From Strigamia acuminata (Eukaryota; Arthropoda; Chilopoda; Geophilomorpha; Linotaeniidae): a DNA stretch of 64,000 nt. Made by a program: the position numbers and the translations under genes. The stretch lies in assembly GCA_949358305.1 (NCBI GenBank), contig OX442315.1, positions 3,596,001-3,660,000 on the forward strand. The letters are read 5' to 3'. This document shows positions 15,980 through 27,365 of this stretch, in pieces; within the stretch, counting starts at the first letter, position 1; every line of letters begins with the position of its first letter. The notes under the pieces were generated by a model, which saw only the letters and a list, made by a program, of their open reading frames with translations, did no database searches and was not told where the DNA came from.

Positions 15980-18900
15980 ATGGCAGATAATACTCGAGTA
16001 ACAGACTCCGACTCAGACATTAACAAACGAGCCGGTAGTCGCAAAGGAACCGACTATCATTTGAGGTCGGGAGGTCCTTTGCCCAAAGCCTCAGCGCACG
16101 AGTCTAGGCAAAAACGCCGCAAGGCCAAGCCAGACCGACGAAGCGCTTCGGAGGCATCGCACCCGTCTCACGCCGAGACGAGGCCGCGATTAGACGAGAC
16201 GGAGCGGAGTGAGGATCCGTCCCACCCCAAACCGCCGCGTCCCAATCGTGACGGCGAGACGAGCGGAAACGAGGTTTTATCCCGTAACCAATCGCCTCGT
16301 CTAACGCACGATACCGAGGTGAGCGATCCGAGAGCGACGTCTTCGATACAAAGGACGGCGTCCGACACGACAGCGAATTCAGCGCTAAACACGCCAATTA
16401 CGCACAGTCGACCAGCCTCAGTAATGTCTGAAGGACACAAGTCCAACTCATCCTCTGTCAAGCGTTTTTCGAGCCAGCCTTACAGCGTCTCGGGCACCTT
16501 GATTGATGCGATGCAATTGGCACAGGCGGAAGGAGTGAGATACACCCTTCCGACGGGAAAGATTACAGTGTACGAAACGTTACAAATCGTACGTGCAGCT
16601 TTAAAAGCGCACAGTGTATCCCCACAAATCACCATTGTTGAAGGTGCACACGCTCAACAATTGGTTGATTCCGCTCAATTTGAAGCGGATGCAGAGAACG
16701 AGGCTCGACAAGCCATTCGCGAGAGACGGAGGAACCTGGCGGAAAGAGAAGCGCAAGCTCTCGAGTACGGCAGAACCCAGCCCAATCCGACTACTCCCGA
16801 GGAGGTAGAAATAGTTGACCGAGCCCTGAGAGCACATCGATATGCTTTCCACTCGCAACAAGAAGCAGAGCGAGCATTTATGGCCAGATTGCGACGAGAT
16901 GACCCGAAATCCGTACGCAAACCAGAGGTCAGTTCATCCGAGCTGTCCGACGAGAGCCTAGAGGGAGACCCAAAGCGCACGCCGAAGGCCAAACCCAAAC
17001 CCCAGCCGGAGAGGGCAACACCAGCTACTCCGCGCAAGAGAGATGCGTCGGCCAGAGAACAACAAACTCGGCCCCGCATGCAAGCTCTCGATTCAGCCAC
17101 AAATAATGCGATAACGCGATTAATCAACGCTAATAATGCTAGGCGAAATGAAGAGCAAGCTCTCACAAGCCAACAGCATGATAATCCACAAGGGACTGAG
17201 TGGCAACAACCAGTGCCCATCCTTAAAGACGACGAGTCGTCAAGGAGACAATCGCATGATCGCACCTCTTCGCGAGAAGAAGGCAAACGCGATGAAAGAC
17301 CGAAATATTTTCACTACGGAAATAGTGATTCGTCGTCAGATGGACTGGAGTCAAATGCACCCAGTCATCACGATTCGGAGAGAGGTTCCGGAGAAAGACG
17401 AAGGGAAAGAGAACGCGATGAACGCAGGGAAAGGGAACGTGACGACCGTCGTAGGGGCCGGAAAGAGTCAAACTCTTCACGGCGCAACCCGCCACGCCGC
17501 TCACCGTCTCCCGACCCCAGCTCCGACCCCTCATCCAACGACGACAGACGAAAGGATAAATCAAGTAATCGCCGGAAGAGATCCAACTCTCCGCGCGATA
17601 GAGAGAAACGACGTCGATCGGAAAATAGCGACCACCGACGGGAGGAGTTTCAGGACCTTCCCCGACAAAGCGCGTTTACCGATTCGACGGGTCGGCAGTA
17701 TACGATGGGAGAGCTTGGAAGAGCACTACTTGGCTCGTTAAAAGCCGAGGGAATCGATCTGAGCAAACGAAACGATCGTAATCGTAGCACTGGTGACCGC
17801 GTAAAGAAAAAATACGCTGTCTCCCGACGTGACACCATGAGTGTTACCGGGAATATTAGGTGGCAATTTTATATTCAGAACCGTTTCGACGGGTCATGGA
17901 AAGCGGGAGATCGCTTCCTTGACGAAGTAATTCGAATTAAGACTGCCACTAAAGCCACCGTAGGAGACATGCTCACCCACGGTATTGTCGAGCTAATGAC
18001 AGGCTCGGCACGTGAGTGGTACCAAGGATTGAAAGGCGTCAATTGGGACGACTTTTTAATGAGATTCGACCTGCGCTACGGCGAGACACCCGAAGAGGTG
18101 AGCCGAAAGATGCGAGGTCTTCGCCAGATGCCTGGTGAAACCATAATGGATTACGACATTCGCGCCAGATTGTTGTTCGAAAAGGCCCCGATGGAATTTC
18201 ATGCCACGGGATTCAACCTTTTCTTTCTCGGCGGTTTGTCGGAGTACTCGCAACGGGTGCTACTTGAAGAAAGGGCACCGACAGGAGGTAGCTACGAGGA
18301 GATGAGCGCCTTCCTGTTCGAGAACACGATAGATATCGAGAAGAGATATTATTCCGCTTTACCAGAAGCGGAGAAAGCAGCAACCGCTAAACGTCTCAAG
18401 TTGAGTGCGGAAAGATATGGGGCGACAGATAAGATTATGCGCCCTACTGAATATCTTAGCGGTATAATGGAGCTGGCAGAAGCTAGCGTTGGTTTACAAA
18501 TAAAAAATAAACTGACATCCACGCTGCCTTCCAACCCTTTGGCCGCCCCTAAAAAGGCACCGACAGCGTCAGCCATGCAAGCGACACTGGAGGAGGTCAA
18601 GGAGGGGGAGGAAGCCGAACAAAATGTCGGAAAATCAGACGAAAAAGAAGAAAAAGACGATTATTCGACGGACGAAGAAATACGAAGTTATCGCGATACC
18701 TTATCAACGGGTTGCGATGAGGAAGGACCGCTAGTACATCTCATCCATCGAGATAGAGCGGTAGAAGAATTTCGCGCCAGGTTAAAACCAAATGCCGGCC
18801 GAATTCCGAAGTATTTTCGGAAAAATTACACGCCACCGTCGAAAGCAGACCCTGAAAAGAAAAAATCGACTGAAGCCCCAAGAGACAAATCAAATATTCG

Positions 18901-19063
18901 CTGTTTCAAGTGTAACCAACCGGGCCACTACTCCAATGAGTGCCCAAGAACAGCGAAAGAAGACGCTAAATTTGACGCAATAATGAAGCAAATGGCAGAG
19001 ATTAAACTCGCCATGGCAAAAAACGAGTCAAAAAACGAGTCAGCGCAGGCGGCGAAGAAATAA
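15980..19063 (+). CDS. Gag polyprotein, Gypsy element 1
   Basis: 1,027 residues from the first ATG after the primer site. The first 580 residues are hydrophilic and rich in Arg, Ser, Glu and Pro, with a long RE/RD-rich tract near 480-530. The capsid-like retrotransposon gag domain lies around 630-790 (WQFYIQNRF, GSAREWYQGL, DDFLMRFDLRYGE, MRGLRQMPGETIMDYDIRA). A CCHC zinc knuckle, CFKCNQPGHYSNEC, lies near the C-terminus and binds the RNA genome. It is longer than usual for Gypsy gag. pol begins 24 bases after its stop in another frame, so pol needs reinitiation, bypass or a separate mRNA. Confidence 0.93.
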   Translation: MADNTRVTDSDSDINKRAGSRKGTDYHLRSGGPLPKASAHESRQKRRKAKPDRRSASEASHPSHAETRPRLDETERSEDPSHPKPPRPNRDGETSGNEVLSRNQSPRLTHDTEVSDPRATSSIQRTASDTTANSALNTPITHSRPASVMSEGHKSNSSSVKRFSSQPYSVSGTLIDAMQLAQAEGVRYTLPTGKITVYETLQIVRAALKAHSVSPQITIVEGAHAQQLVDSAQFEADAENEARQAIRERRRNLAEREAQALEYGRTQPNPTTPEEVEIVDRALRAHRYAFHSQQEAERAFMARLRRDDPKSVRKPEVSSSELSDESLEGDPKRTPKAKPKPQPERATPATPRKRDASAREQQTRPRMQALDSATNNAITRLINANNARRNEEQALTSQQHDNPQGTEWQQPVPILKDDESSRRQSHDRTSSREEGKRDERPKYFHYGNSDSSSDGLESNAPSHHDSERGSGERRRERERDERRERERDDRRRGRKESNSSRRNPPRRSPSPDPSSDPSSNDDRRKDKSSNRRKRSNSPRDREKRRRSENSDHRREEFQDLPRQSAFTDSTGRQYTMGELGRALLGSLKAEGIDLSKRNDRNRSTGDRVKKKYAVSRRDTMSVTGNIRWQFYIQNRFDGSWKAGDRFLDEVIRIKTATKATVGDMLTHGIVELMTGSAREWYQGLKGVNWDDFLMRFDLRYGETPEEVSRKMRGLRQMPGETIMDYDIRARLLFEKAPMEFHATGFNLFFLGGLSEYSQRVLLEERAPTGGSYEEMSAFLFENTIDIEKRYYSALPEAEKAATAKRLKLSAERYGATDKIMRPTEYLSGIMELAEASVGLQIKNKLTSTLPSNPLAAPKKAPTASAMQATLEEVKEGEEAEQNVGKSDEKEEKDDYSTDEEIRSYRDTLSTGCDEEGPLVHLIHRDRAVEEFRARLKPNAGRIPKYFRKNYTPPSKADPEKKKSTEAPRDKSNIRCFKCNQPGHYSNECPRTAKEDAKFDAIMKQMAEIKLAMAKNESKNESAQAAKK

Positions 19064-19086
19064 TTTCTCGACCGTCTGCGCCATTC

Positions 19087-22000
19087 ATGAAGAAAAAGGG
19101 GTTTAACAAAGGGTTCGATAAGCCGCCACCAGTCAAAGAAATGGGTAGTGACATAGCTAACGCCCAAATTCAAGACAGGGCCAACAACGCTTTGCAGGTA
19201 ATTACCGCAAACGCTGAGGCTGAGGCGGAAGAACCGAACCTACTGCTTGAAGAATTACCTCAAGTAGTCGAAGACACAGAAGAATTTCGTGTTTTCATGT
19301 GCAACGTGGCGGTCGAATACACCAACCGCCTATGTATGTTGCCCATGACAATAGAACGTGAAAAAATTATGGGACTGCTAGACTCGGGAGCAGATCGCTC
19401 GTTCGTTTCCGAAGATATAGTAGCATCATTGGGTCTCACCGATAAGATAAAAGGCGTTAATAAAAATATACGTCTAAAAACCGCCAACGGAATGGCGCGT
19501 CCAAAAGGAGTTATATTATTGACCATGGAGTGGCTCGGAGGAGTAGAACAGCACCCTTTCCTGGTCCTGCCCACATGCGACAGAATTTTTCTGTTGGGCT
19601 TAGACCTCATGGCGTCAATGGAAATACAACCAAATCCAATAACGAAATCTTGGAATTATATCAGAAATGATAAGGAAAGACCCGCAATTGTCGTGCCACC
19701 AGCTCTTGTAAAAGAAGCGGCCGACAAGACACAGTGGGAGAAAGGCCTAAAGAAATTCGTTCAAGACTACGATTTTAAAGCATTCGTAACAGAATTGCAA
19801 CGGGACAATGTAGTGGAAACGCTTGTCGCCGACGCCGCTTTAGAATTAAACGAAGCGGCAGCCCTACGAAGGGTCCTACTTAAATATGAGGGGATCCTGT
19901 CGAAAAAACCGGGCCGAACGAATAAGGCTATTCACGAAATTAAATTGACGGATAATAAACCTATACGAGTTGCGTATAAGGGAATGAACCCGCAAAAACG
20001 TGAAAGAGTGCAAAAAATGTGCCAAGAAATGCTAGACAGTGGCATTGTCTCCGAGGCCCAGGGAGAATACGCGACGCGAGTTGTACTCGTGATGCGCCCG
20101 GGCTCGGACCCACGCCTATGCATTGATTACCGCCCATTAAACGCGGTGACAGAAATAGATCCCATACAGATGCCGTCTATCGAATCCATTTTGAGAGAGC
20201 TTAGCCCCTTTTCTTGGGTTACGACGATGGATCTGTCGAAGGGATACTGGCAAGTTGAGATGAGGCCAGAGGATAAGATAAAAACAGCATTTTACTCGCC
20301 AATTGGACGGTTGATGTTCAACGTCATGCCATTTGGTTTAGTGAATGCTCCCAGTACCTTTCAGAGGCTAATCGAAAGCGTATTGGGTGATATCCTGCAT
20401 CAGTTTGTATGGGCATACCTAGATGACATAGTTATTGCCTCCAAAACATTCGAAGAGCACATTGAGCACATCGACCAAGTGCTCACCCGGCTGGCAAAAG
20501 CTGGGTTACACGTGCATCCGGGCAAGAGCAAGTTCTGTCGAAAGGAGCTTGCCTTCCTGGGTTATCGCATTGGAGTCAATGGTTTAGCTATTGGCCCCGA
20601 AAAAATCGATGCGATTAATCGTTTCCCACCACCCGAGGACGTTAAAGGTGTCCAACGGTTTATGGGAATGATAAACTTCTTCGGCAGGTTGCTACCGGGC
20701 CTAGCTGAAGTGGCAGCCCCAGTTACCGACCTCCTGAAGAATGAAAACGAATTTGTATGGTCAAATGAGTGCAACATCGCATTTAACGCGATAAAGAGGA
20801 TGCTGACGGAAGTCGGCGTAATGCCTCTACCCGACCTAAACCGGCCGTTCATATTACATACGGACGCCAGCAGAGTTGGGTTGGGAGCCGCGTTGCTTCA
20901 AACACACGTGCGCGACGGAGTCGAACAAGACCTGCCGTGCATGTTTATAAGTCGCAAACTCCAAGGCGCTGAAAAAAATTACAACGCCACAGAGTTGGAG
21001 TGTTTAGCCGTTGTGTGGGCCATAAGGAAATTCAGAGATTATCTCGAATATACCAAATTTGTAGTCCACACAGATCATCAAGCGTTACAATGGCTGATGA
21101 AATTAAAGGAGCCAGCAGGTCGACTAGCCAGATGGCAGTTAGAACTGATGGCATGCGACTTGACCATTCAATACAAGCCCGGCAAATATAACGTCGTGGC
21201 TGATGCTCTGTCACGGGCACCAGTGTCAGATCCTATCGACGCTGACGATGATGGCGAGGATGATTCCCGCATCATTTACTGCCCGACGAGTTGTCACCGT
21301 TGGGATTTAAGGAAGATGAATGAAATTCCCACCGCGTCTCCGGCAGATGTAAAATTCTGTGGATTTTGGACGCGGTTATACCAACCAGCTGCTGACAATT
21401 ACCCAAATGCAAAGAAGGAATTTAAGCTAGAGCGGAGAATAAATGACCCGCTTCTAAGCGCCTTCCACGCTCATGTCGGCAAGCAGATGCAAAGCAATCC
21501 CCCGACAAGGGAGAAAATAATTGTGCAACAAAAATTAGACAAAAAATGTCAGGACAGAGCTAGATTCGTACTGACAGGAAAATATCCGCCCGACTTAACC
21601 AGAAGGCAGAAGCGTCGTTATGCGCACGAATCCATAGATTACCTATTGGATGACGGCCTTTTGGTGAAGCATCACCCAAATCACCAAGATGACTTGAGTG
21701 AATCGGACACCGCAGTAAAGGTAGTAATACCTGCTTCCTTAATCGGTCGCGTGCTGTGGTTGTTACACGGGCACCCGCTTGCGAGCCATGCGGGAGTAAG
21801 CAGAACACTCTATCGTGCTACACAGCTTTTTCACTGGACAGGGATGAAAAAAGATATCGCTCTTTTTGTCCACCAATGTCAGCGATGTCAAGCGTGTAAG
21901 CCGAGGAGAAAATCACCATTCGAAACTATCTTCTTAGGGCCTTACGCGCCTTTTGATTGTTTAAGTGTCGATGTGATGGGCCCAAAACCCGTTACGGGAA

Positions 22001-23157
22001 ATAAAAATGCGTACATTATCGTAATAATGGACGTGGCGACTCGTTGGCCCGAGTTGTACGCCGTCGCTAGACCTTCAGCAGAGAAAATCGTTGAATGTAT
22101 CTACGACGTGGCGTTACGTTACGGATTTCCACGTAAAATAATATCCGATAACGGACCCCAATTTATCTCGAAAATTTGGGGTAAGTTTTGTGAGAAATTC
22201 GGGATTGTGGCGTCACATACCTCGACCTACAATCCCAGAACAAATCCCGTTGAGCGACTCAACAGGGACATTAAATATGCACTAAGCATATTCACTGACA
22301 TCCACAATAGGTGGGATGAATACTTGAGGGAGATCGCGTTCAGCATACGAACAACAGTCTCGAGGACGAGAGATTTTTCTCCGGCCTACCTCAACTTCGC
22401 CCGAGAGCTACGAGTGCCTTGGGACCCACGAGTGGCAGAGTCGGTAAATGTGGTGGACCCAGAGAAACCACATGAGTATGTGTATAAATTGGAGCAAACA
22501 ATTTCGAGCACATACAAACATATGATGGCGCACATTTTTAACATGCGCGACCGCATTTTACAAGATAAAAGCGGTGGAAAATTTGTGAATTTCGAGAACA
22601 ATGATTTAGTGTGGAAGGACACACACATCCTCTCAAATGCAGCGAGAGGAATCACCGCCAGCTTGGCCGACAAGAGAGATGGTCCGTATGTGATCATCGG
22701 CAAGCATGGCGGTAACGCGTATAAATTACGCAAGCTCGAGGACAACACCGAGCATAAGTCGATACAAGTACGAGAGTTAACTCCGTACATTCCGGAATTC
22801 CCGCAAGAAATGTGGGCCAAAGGCCAAGTCAAGTCTAAAACTGACGGCCAAATCGTCGATATGTTCGCTGGCGAGTTGGAAAAAGCACCGCCAAGTGACA
22901 ACGAGGAGTATTTCGACGCCCCTTCACCTCCGGTAAACGAGATAGTTGAATCCGTTCCGGATCCAATTTTGGTCGGGGGGGAAACAGGAGAAACTCCTGA
23001 AACAAACACAAAAAACACGGATAAAAAAGAAAACAATAATGAGGAGGTACAGACACAAAAAACAACAAAAAATATCGTACCTGCCTCGATCCGTAACCTG
23101 CGACCAAAAAGAGATAATCCGTTTATAAAAGGCGGAAAGGTCGTAGGAAAAAAGTAA
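19087..23157 (+). CDS. Pol polyprotein, Gypsy element 1
   Basis: 1,356 residues from an ATG. Aspartic protease with LLDSGADRSFV near residue 97. Reverse transcriptase at about 270-470 with LCIDYRPLNAV and the catalytic YLDD at 444-447. RNase H at about 560-690 with LHTDASRVGLGAAL and ADALSRAP. Integrase with an HHCC zinc site (about 895-940), a catalytic core with VDVMGP and SDNGPQF (from 1020) and the NPVERLNRD glutamate. The C-terminal 150 residues are charged. PR-RT-RH-IN order places it in Ty3/Gypsy (Metaviridae). No stop or frameshift is seen. Confidence 0.96.
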   Translation: MKKKGFNKGFDKPPPVKEMGSDIANAQIQDRANNALQVITANAEAEAEEPNLLLEELPQVVEDTEEFRVFMCNVAVEYTNRLCMLPMTIEREKIMGLLDSGADRSFVSEDIVASLGLTDKIKGVNKNIRLKTANGMARPKGVILLTMEWLGGVEQHPFLVLPTCDRIFLLGLDLMASMEIQPNPITKSWNYIRNDKERPAIVVPPALVKEAADKTQWEKGLKKFVQDYDFKAFVTELQRDNVVETLVADAALELNEAAALRRVLLKYEGILSKKPGRTNKAIHEIKLTDNKPIRVAYKGMNPQKRERVQKMCQEMLDSGIVSEAQGEYATRVVLVMRPGSDPRLCIDYRPLNAVTEIDPIQMPSIESILRELSPFSWVTTMDLSKGYWQVEMRPEDKIKTAFYSPIGRLMFNVMPFGLVNAPSTFQRLIESVLGDILHQFVWAYLDDIVIASKTFEEHIEHIDQVLTRLAKAGLHVHPGKSKFCRKELAFLGYRIGVNGLAIGPEKIDAINRFPPPEDVKGVQRFMGMINFFGRLLPGLAEVAAPVTDLLKNENEFVWSNECNIAFNAIKRMLTEVGVMPLPDLNRPFILHTDASRVGLGAALLQTHVRDGVEQDLPCMFISRKLQGAEKNYNATELECLAVVWAIRKFRDYLEYTKFVVHTDHQALQWLMKLKEPAGRLARWQLELMACDLTIQYKPGKYNVVADALSRAPVSDPIDADDDGEDDSRIIYCPTSCHRWDLRKMNEIPTASPADVKFCGFWTRLYQPAADNYPNAKKEFKLERRINDPLLSAFHAHVGKQMQSNPPTREKIIVQQKLDKKCQDRARFVLTGKYPPDLTRRQKRRYAHESIDYLLDDGLLVKHHPNHQDDLSESDTAVKVVIPASLIGRVLWLLHGHPLASHAGVSRTLYRATQLFHWTGMKKDIALFVHQCQRCQACKPRRKSPFETIFLGPYAPFDCLSVDVMGPKPVTGNKNAYIIVIMDVATRWPELYAVARPSAEKIVECIYDVALRYGFPRKIISDNGPQFISKIWGKFCEKFGIVASHTSTYNPRTNPVERLNRDIKYALSIFTDIHNRWDEYLREIAFSIRTTVSRTRDFSPAYLNFARELRVPWDPRVAESVNVVDPEKPHEYVYKLEQTISSTYKHMMAHIFNMRDRILQDKSGGKFVNFENNDLVWKDTHILSNAARGITASLADKRDGPYVIIGKHGGNAYKLRKLEDNTEHKSIQVRELTPYIPEFPQEMWAKGQVKSKTDGQIVDMFAGELEKAPPSDNEEYFDAPSPPVNEIVESVPDPILVGGETGETPETNTKNTDKKENNNEEVQTQKTTKNIVPASIRNLRPKRDNPFIKGGKVVGKK

Positions 23158-23626
23158 AATAAATTACGAGTCGATGGCGGCACTAAAAATAAATGTAATC
23201 GACCGATAGTGCAAGCCATCACGTCGCAGAAAATTTCGCTAAGTCCAACAAAGCGGATATCGGTCGAATTCGCGTCACGAGATGGCGTGGAAACGCGGGA
23301 CCCGTAGCAAAATTATCGGCACGGGTCGGATACCGCGTGCAAAAGACCCCGTAGCAGCAATCGCGCACGGGAGTGAGAACAAAGGAGACCCGTAGCGTAA
23401 CATGCGCACGGGTAGGTGCGCACTAGTCTCAAACACCCGGGTTCTGGAGTATATTACCCAGAATCCATCGCGATTACCTCGTGTTCACACGGACTTCCGC
23501 TTTTCACAGCTGATCGCTGCATTCGTGCGTGATCCTCGTTTTTAACGTTTTACCGAGTTTTTTTTTGAGATAGTTTTATCATCCTTTTTTCAATCGTGAT
23601 TGAGCTTTTTGTGCGCGCTCCTCGCC
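23158..23626 (+). other. Gap between pol and the third gene
   Basis: Non-coding. Bases 23290-23430 contain three to four copies of CCCGTAGC alternating with GCACGGG-type words, able to form short stem-loops. A good 3' splice site, CTTTTCACAG, lies at about 23502-23511 upstream of the first start codon of the third gene and could accept a spliced subgenomic RNA. Confidence 0.4.
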
Positions 23627-26600
23627 ATGGACGAGGAAGAGAACGACGTGCTTGCCATCGAGCACGATGACGAGGAAAACTGGGACCGCGATGTAAACCA
23701 AGTCCAACCCGATCAGGTAGAAGTCGGCATCGGCACATGAGAATTATTTCCGTGCTGCTGAAAGAGAAATTTTGTTGACTAATACCTGACATGAGTGCTT
23801 TGCACTCGAAATAGTGTATAATTAATTATTAACCGCGATCGCTCACACGATCGTATTTTTTCCTTGTTAATTTGTTTTCGGGGTGCGAGCGCAGACTTCA
23901 CGTCGCCTCGCGTCTCGAAAATTCCTCATGACTTGAGTCACGAGCGAGACAATGGGCTCGAGCCATAAATAATTTTATGACAAGGGGAGAATATTCTGTA
24001 AAAGAATATTTTTCTCCACAAGTAATTTGACGCATCAAATTGATGCAACTTAACATTCGTACGATGAATTTTTCGGTGTGTTGGATGAATTTAATTTGAC
24101 TTTAACTTTTTTAAAAAAAAAATTAGACAAAGTCCGACTTCGGAATAATTCTTTATTAGGTTTATTTATTTAATAAAATTTCGACAAGCACATTTATTGT
24201 GCAATTTTAGTAATAATTTACACCCGACGAATTCTTTTTACGAATGACTGATAATTATTAATTTAATTATTAGTAATGTCCTAATTAATGTTAGAATTAA
24301 TTTGAAGTAAAATCTGATGATAAGAATCCAGATTAAAGGCTCGATTCCGTCTCGCTGTGCGTTTTGGACATGAGACAGATTTTTACGTGATGACTTCTCT
24401 TTTTCTATCCGACGAGGGACAATTCGTCCTACGTTTGCACCGATAGACAGGAATCGGTCTCGACGGACGGCTGCACGTATCGGCAACGTCCCTCGAAACC
24501 AACCATTTATCTACGTATTTAATATTAACTTTTTATTAATCATTTATTTCTCCACCCTTCCAGATGGCATTACGTAAAACATGGGGACCATTAGACCCCG
24601 CTTGCATCACTCGTGGCGGGATATTTCGAGGCGCGCTGCCCGATTTTTACCGACGATGTTTCGGCGAAGACGCCGACCCTTGGCGCCTGCGAATACTACA
24701 TTCCCGATGCATCGCCCGACGTTGGGTACGAGACTGCACGCTCCTGGATACGTTCCCGGAGGGAATGCGCGAAGGCATCGCCACAGAGTTAGCTCGTGAC
24801 GATGACCCGAAATCGCCAATTTTCCACCCCGGATTGTCAAGTCAGTACACTGGCAACCCGGCGGAGGAACACGTGCTGCATGCGTGGCGAGCAGCCGAGA
24901 CAGAAGAGGCCCGTGAGGCCATCTATCAGCATTATAGACAACAGCTGGTGGATACCGCTACGGCAGTGGCCGAGCGCATCCTCCAAAACGAAGGGATGAC
25001 CGCGGATGATATTCATCTGTGGTTTGAGAGGCTGCGATTGGGAGAGAGTACGCCCCAGTGGAGACCTCGGATGGGAATTTTAACATCCCAAGCCGAGATG
25101 TGGCAGCTCCACTACCTGGGGATTTTGGGGCCCAAGAGCAGCTACCCGCGGAAGCGCAAGCGCTCCAAAGGCGCCGGGGACAGCCAGTCGCGTTCCCCAG
25201 CGACAACCAAGAAGCAGCGTGTCGCTCAAAACACGACTGAAGGCAACGAAGCTGGGCCATCCACTAGTACGGTGCGTGACCCTTCGCAGTATTCCCGACC
25301 GCGAATTTTCGTAAACCGTCAGATTAAAGACGGTAAGGAGTACAAGGAGGTTTGGATGTCTGGTGACGAAGAGCGAGTCTCTCGTCCCAGCACTTCTAGA
25401 CGTCCGCTGACTCATCGCGAGCAGCGGAAAAAAGATCGCAAAGAGCGATACTTCGCGAGGTGCGAAGCTCGGGGCCGTCCCATCCCCGAACCCGCCTACG
25501 TCTCCAAGAGAGCGGGTCGACGAAGTGGTAGCCAGTCAGGTGAGCGAAGCGTCCCAGCGGCAGATACGCGGGACCTTCGCGAGATTCTGACTCAGATGAA
25601 GCGGACGAAACTGACACGTTTCGATCCCGCGATGAAACACGCCAGGAAGATGGGTGTTGTCACCGACGGGAAGGTGACCCCACACGAGGTGGCAAGGTGG
25701 CTCGCAGACTACATAAATTCGCGACCACGACCCGATGGCATGCCAACCGCCATCGTGCAGCCTTCGGGCTCCGGACAACATCTCCCGGCGCCCCAAGTCG
25801 CAATGACTGGGGTGCAGACGACGGAGACGCCACCACCGCCGACGCAGCCAACACCACCGCTGCCGACGCCAACGCTGCCGACCAAGACGCAGCCGCCTCC
25901 GAACCTGCCGCCGCCGTCGTTGTTAAATTCGAGCGATCCGCCGGATTTGCACACCGACCGCTCAGTCCCTCTCCCCGTTGGACAGAGCATTGCGCAGGAA
26001 TGTCGAGCCAATTTGACCGGCATTTACAGGCCGAGCCAACCCCGACCCGGTTCCTCGGCCCTGTTTTTCGAGAGGCGAGACGAAGAAGCGCGACTCGCGA
26101 GAGAAGCCGCCAACCCGACTATCTCCGAGCTCTCAGCGTTCCGCTTCGTGATGGAAGACCCAAGAGTCTCCGCACCCGCCTTGCGAGGTGTGGATCAGGC
26201 CCAGCGATATTTCATCGAATGGGCAACGGCGATGATGAGTAAGCTCTCGTGTGCCTTCACTGCGGATTCGGAGCGATCGAATCCAGTGAATCGTCGCAGA
26301 CTACAGCTATCATTGACCAAGGTCATGATGCAGCTGCTAACCCCAGCACTCTTCGGAGAAGGGCGTCAGGCGATGGCCGCATGGTCTGTCGTGGACAGAG
26401 AGGGTGTACAGGTTCCCCGTGCACTCCTCGCAGAGTGGAGCTCCATTCTGCCCGACCCTGTGTTGACTCGGTACGAGCTAACCAGGGATGTGGTAAACCC
26501 CGAATTTGAGGGGTACAAGTTGCGAAGCACGGCGTTTCGCTATACCTCCGCCACCTGGACAGCGGCGCCTACCCAACAACTGCGCGCCTTGACCATCCAG

Positions 26601-27329
26601 ACGGAAGAATCGGCAGAGGATGTAGAAATGGTGATCTCGCCGACGAGCGGAGTTCCGATTCCGCCACCGATGCCTGCGGAGATATCCCCGCAAGGACCCG
26701 CCCTGTTCGAAGTGGCGGGTAAGCCAAAGCGCTTACTGTGCCGAACGCCACCCGTCAGGTCCGTCGAGCAAACGAAGCCGACACCGCCCGGGACCCCACC
26801 GGCCCGAGCGGCGACAACGACGCAAGCCGTGATTCCCGCGGCCACCCAGAAGCCGAAGCCGGCACCGCCTCCACCAGACTATTACGGGCGAATCATCGAA
26901 GAGTTTCCCCATCTTTCGATGACAACGGCGACCAGGAGGTTTATCCTCGCACAACGGGATAAAGGCAAATCAGTCTTCATCTGGCTTCACAACCAGATCC
27001 GGAAGACTAGAGACCTCATCTTCCACCAGAGGTTGCTGAGAGCCCACCGTGTGCCAGTGACGCCAGCGGAAGCCAATGCCATCCGGCATACGAACACCGG
27101 CTTCTCCGCCTACATCCCGAGCGTTTGGTTACACGAGAGGACGCGTGCCCCGCATGAGCCAGTTGACGGCCATGCATTATGCTTCATTACGGAGCATGAG
27201 GACCCCCGAGATCGGTCCTCGGCGTTAGTAGGCGATCTACCCGCGCCACCCGGCACTCAACCGCCTGTCCCTGGAGTGAGTTACGCCCAGGTGACGGACT
27301 CAGTGTCGGGTCCCCCAGGAAAGAAGTGA
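23627..27329 (+). CDS. Third gene of Gypsy element 1, spliced, unknown function
   Basis: The main exon (24564-27329) encodes 921 residues. Its ATG directly follows a strong 3' splice site (TTTATTTCTCCACCCTTCCAG). Upstream, an ATG in good Kozak context at 23627 opens a frame of exactly 30 codons to CAG|GTAGAA (23716/23717), which would join the main exon in phase, with an 847-bp intron (23717-24563). The first exon is very acidic. The main product has an ordered-looking N-terminal part (1-190, with FPEGMREGIATEL and DIHLWFERLRLG), a basic nuclear-signal-like PRKRKRSK near 195, a proline/threonine-rich linker around 400-460, and a C-terminal region with FPHLSMTTATRRFI. There is no signal peptide, membrane segment or furin-like site, so it is not a typical Env. 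I do not recognise the family. Confidence 0.75.
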
Positions 27330-27354
27330 TCGCTCAGCCCCACGGTCTGAGCTC

Positions 27355-27365
27355 GGAGGGGGAAG
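27355..27365 (+). other. Polypurine tract, Gypsy element 1
   Basis: GGAGGGGGAAG sits immediately before the 3' LTR and would prime plus-strand DNA synthesis. Confidence 0.85.

Noticed and set aside
22386-23222. 278-residue minus-strand open frame across the end of Gypsy pol
   Set aside because: Antisense shadow of the pol C-terminus.
24564-27329. Interpreting the third gene of element 1 as an envelope gene
   Set aside because: No signal peptide, no transmembrane helix, no furin-like cleavage site; proline-rich and charged instead.
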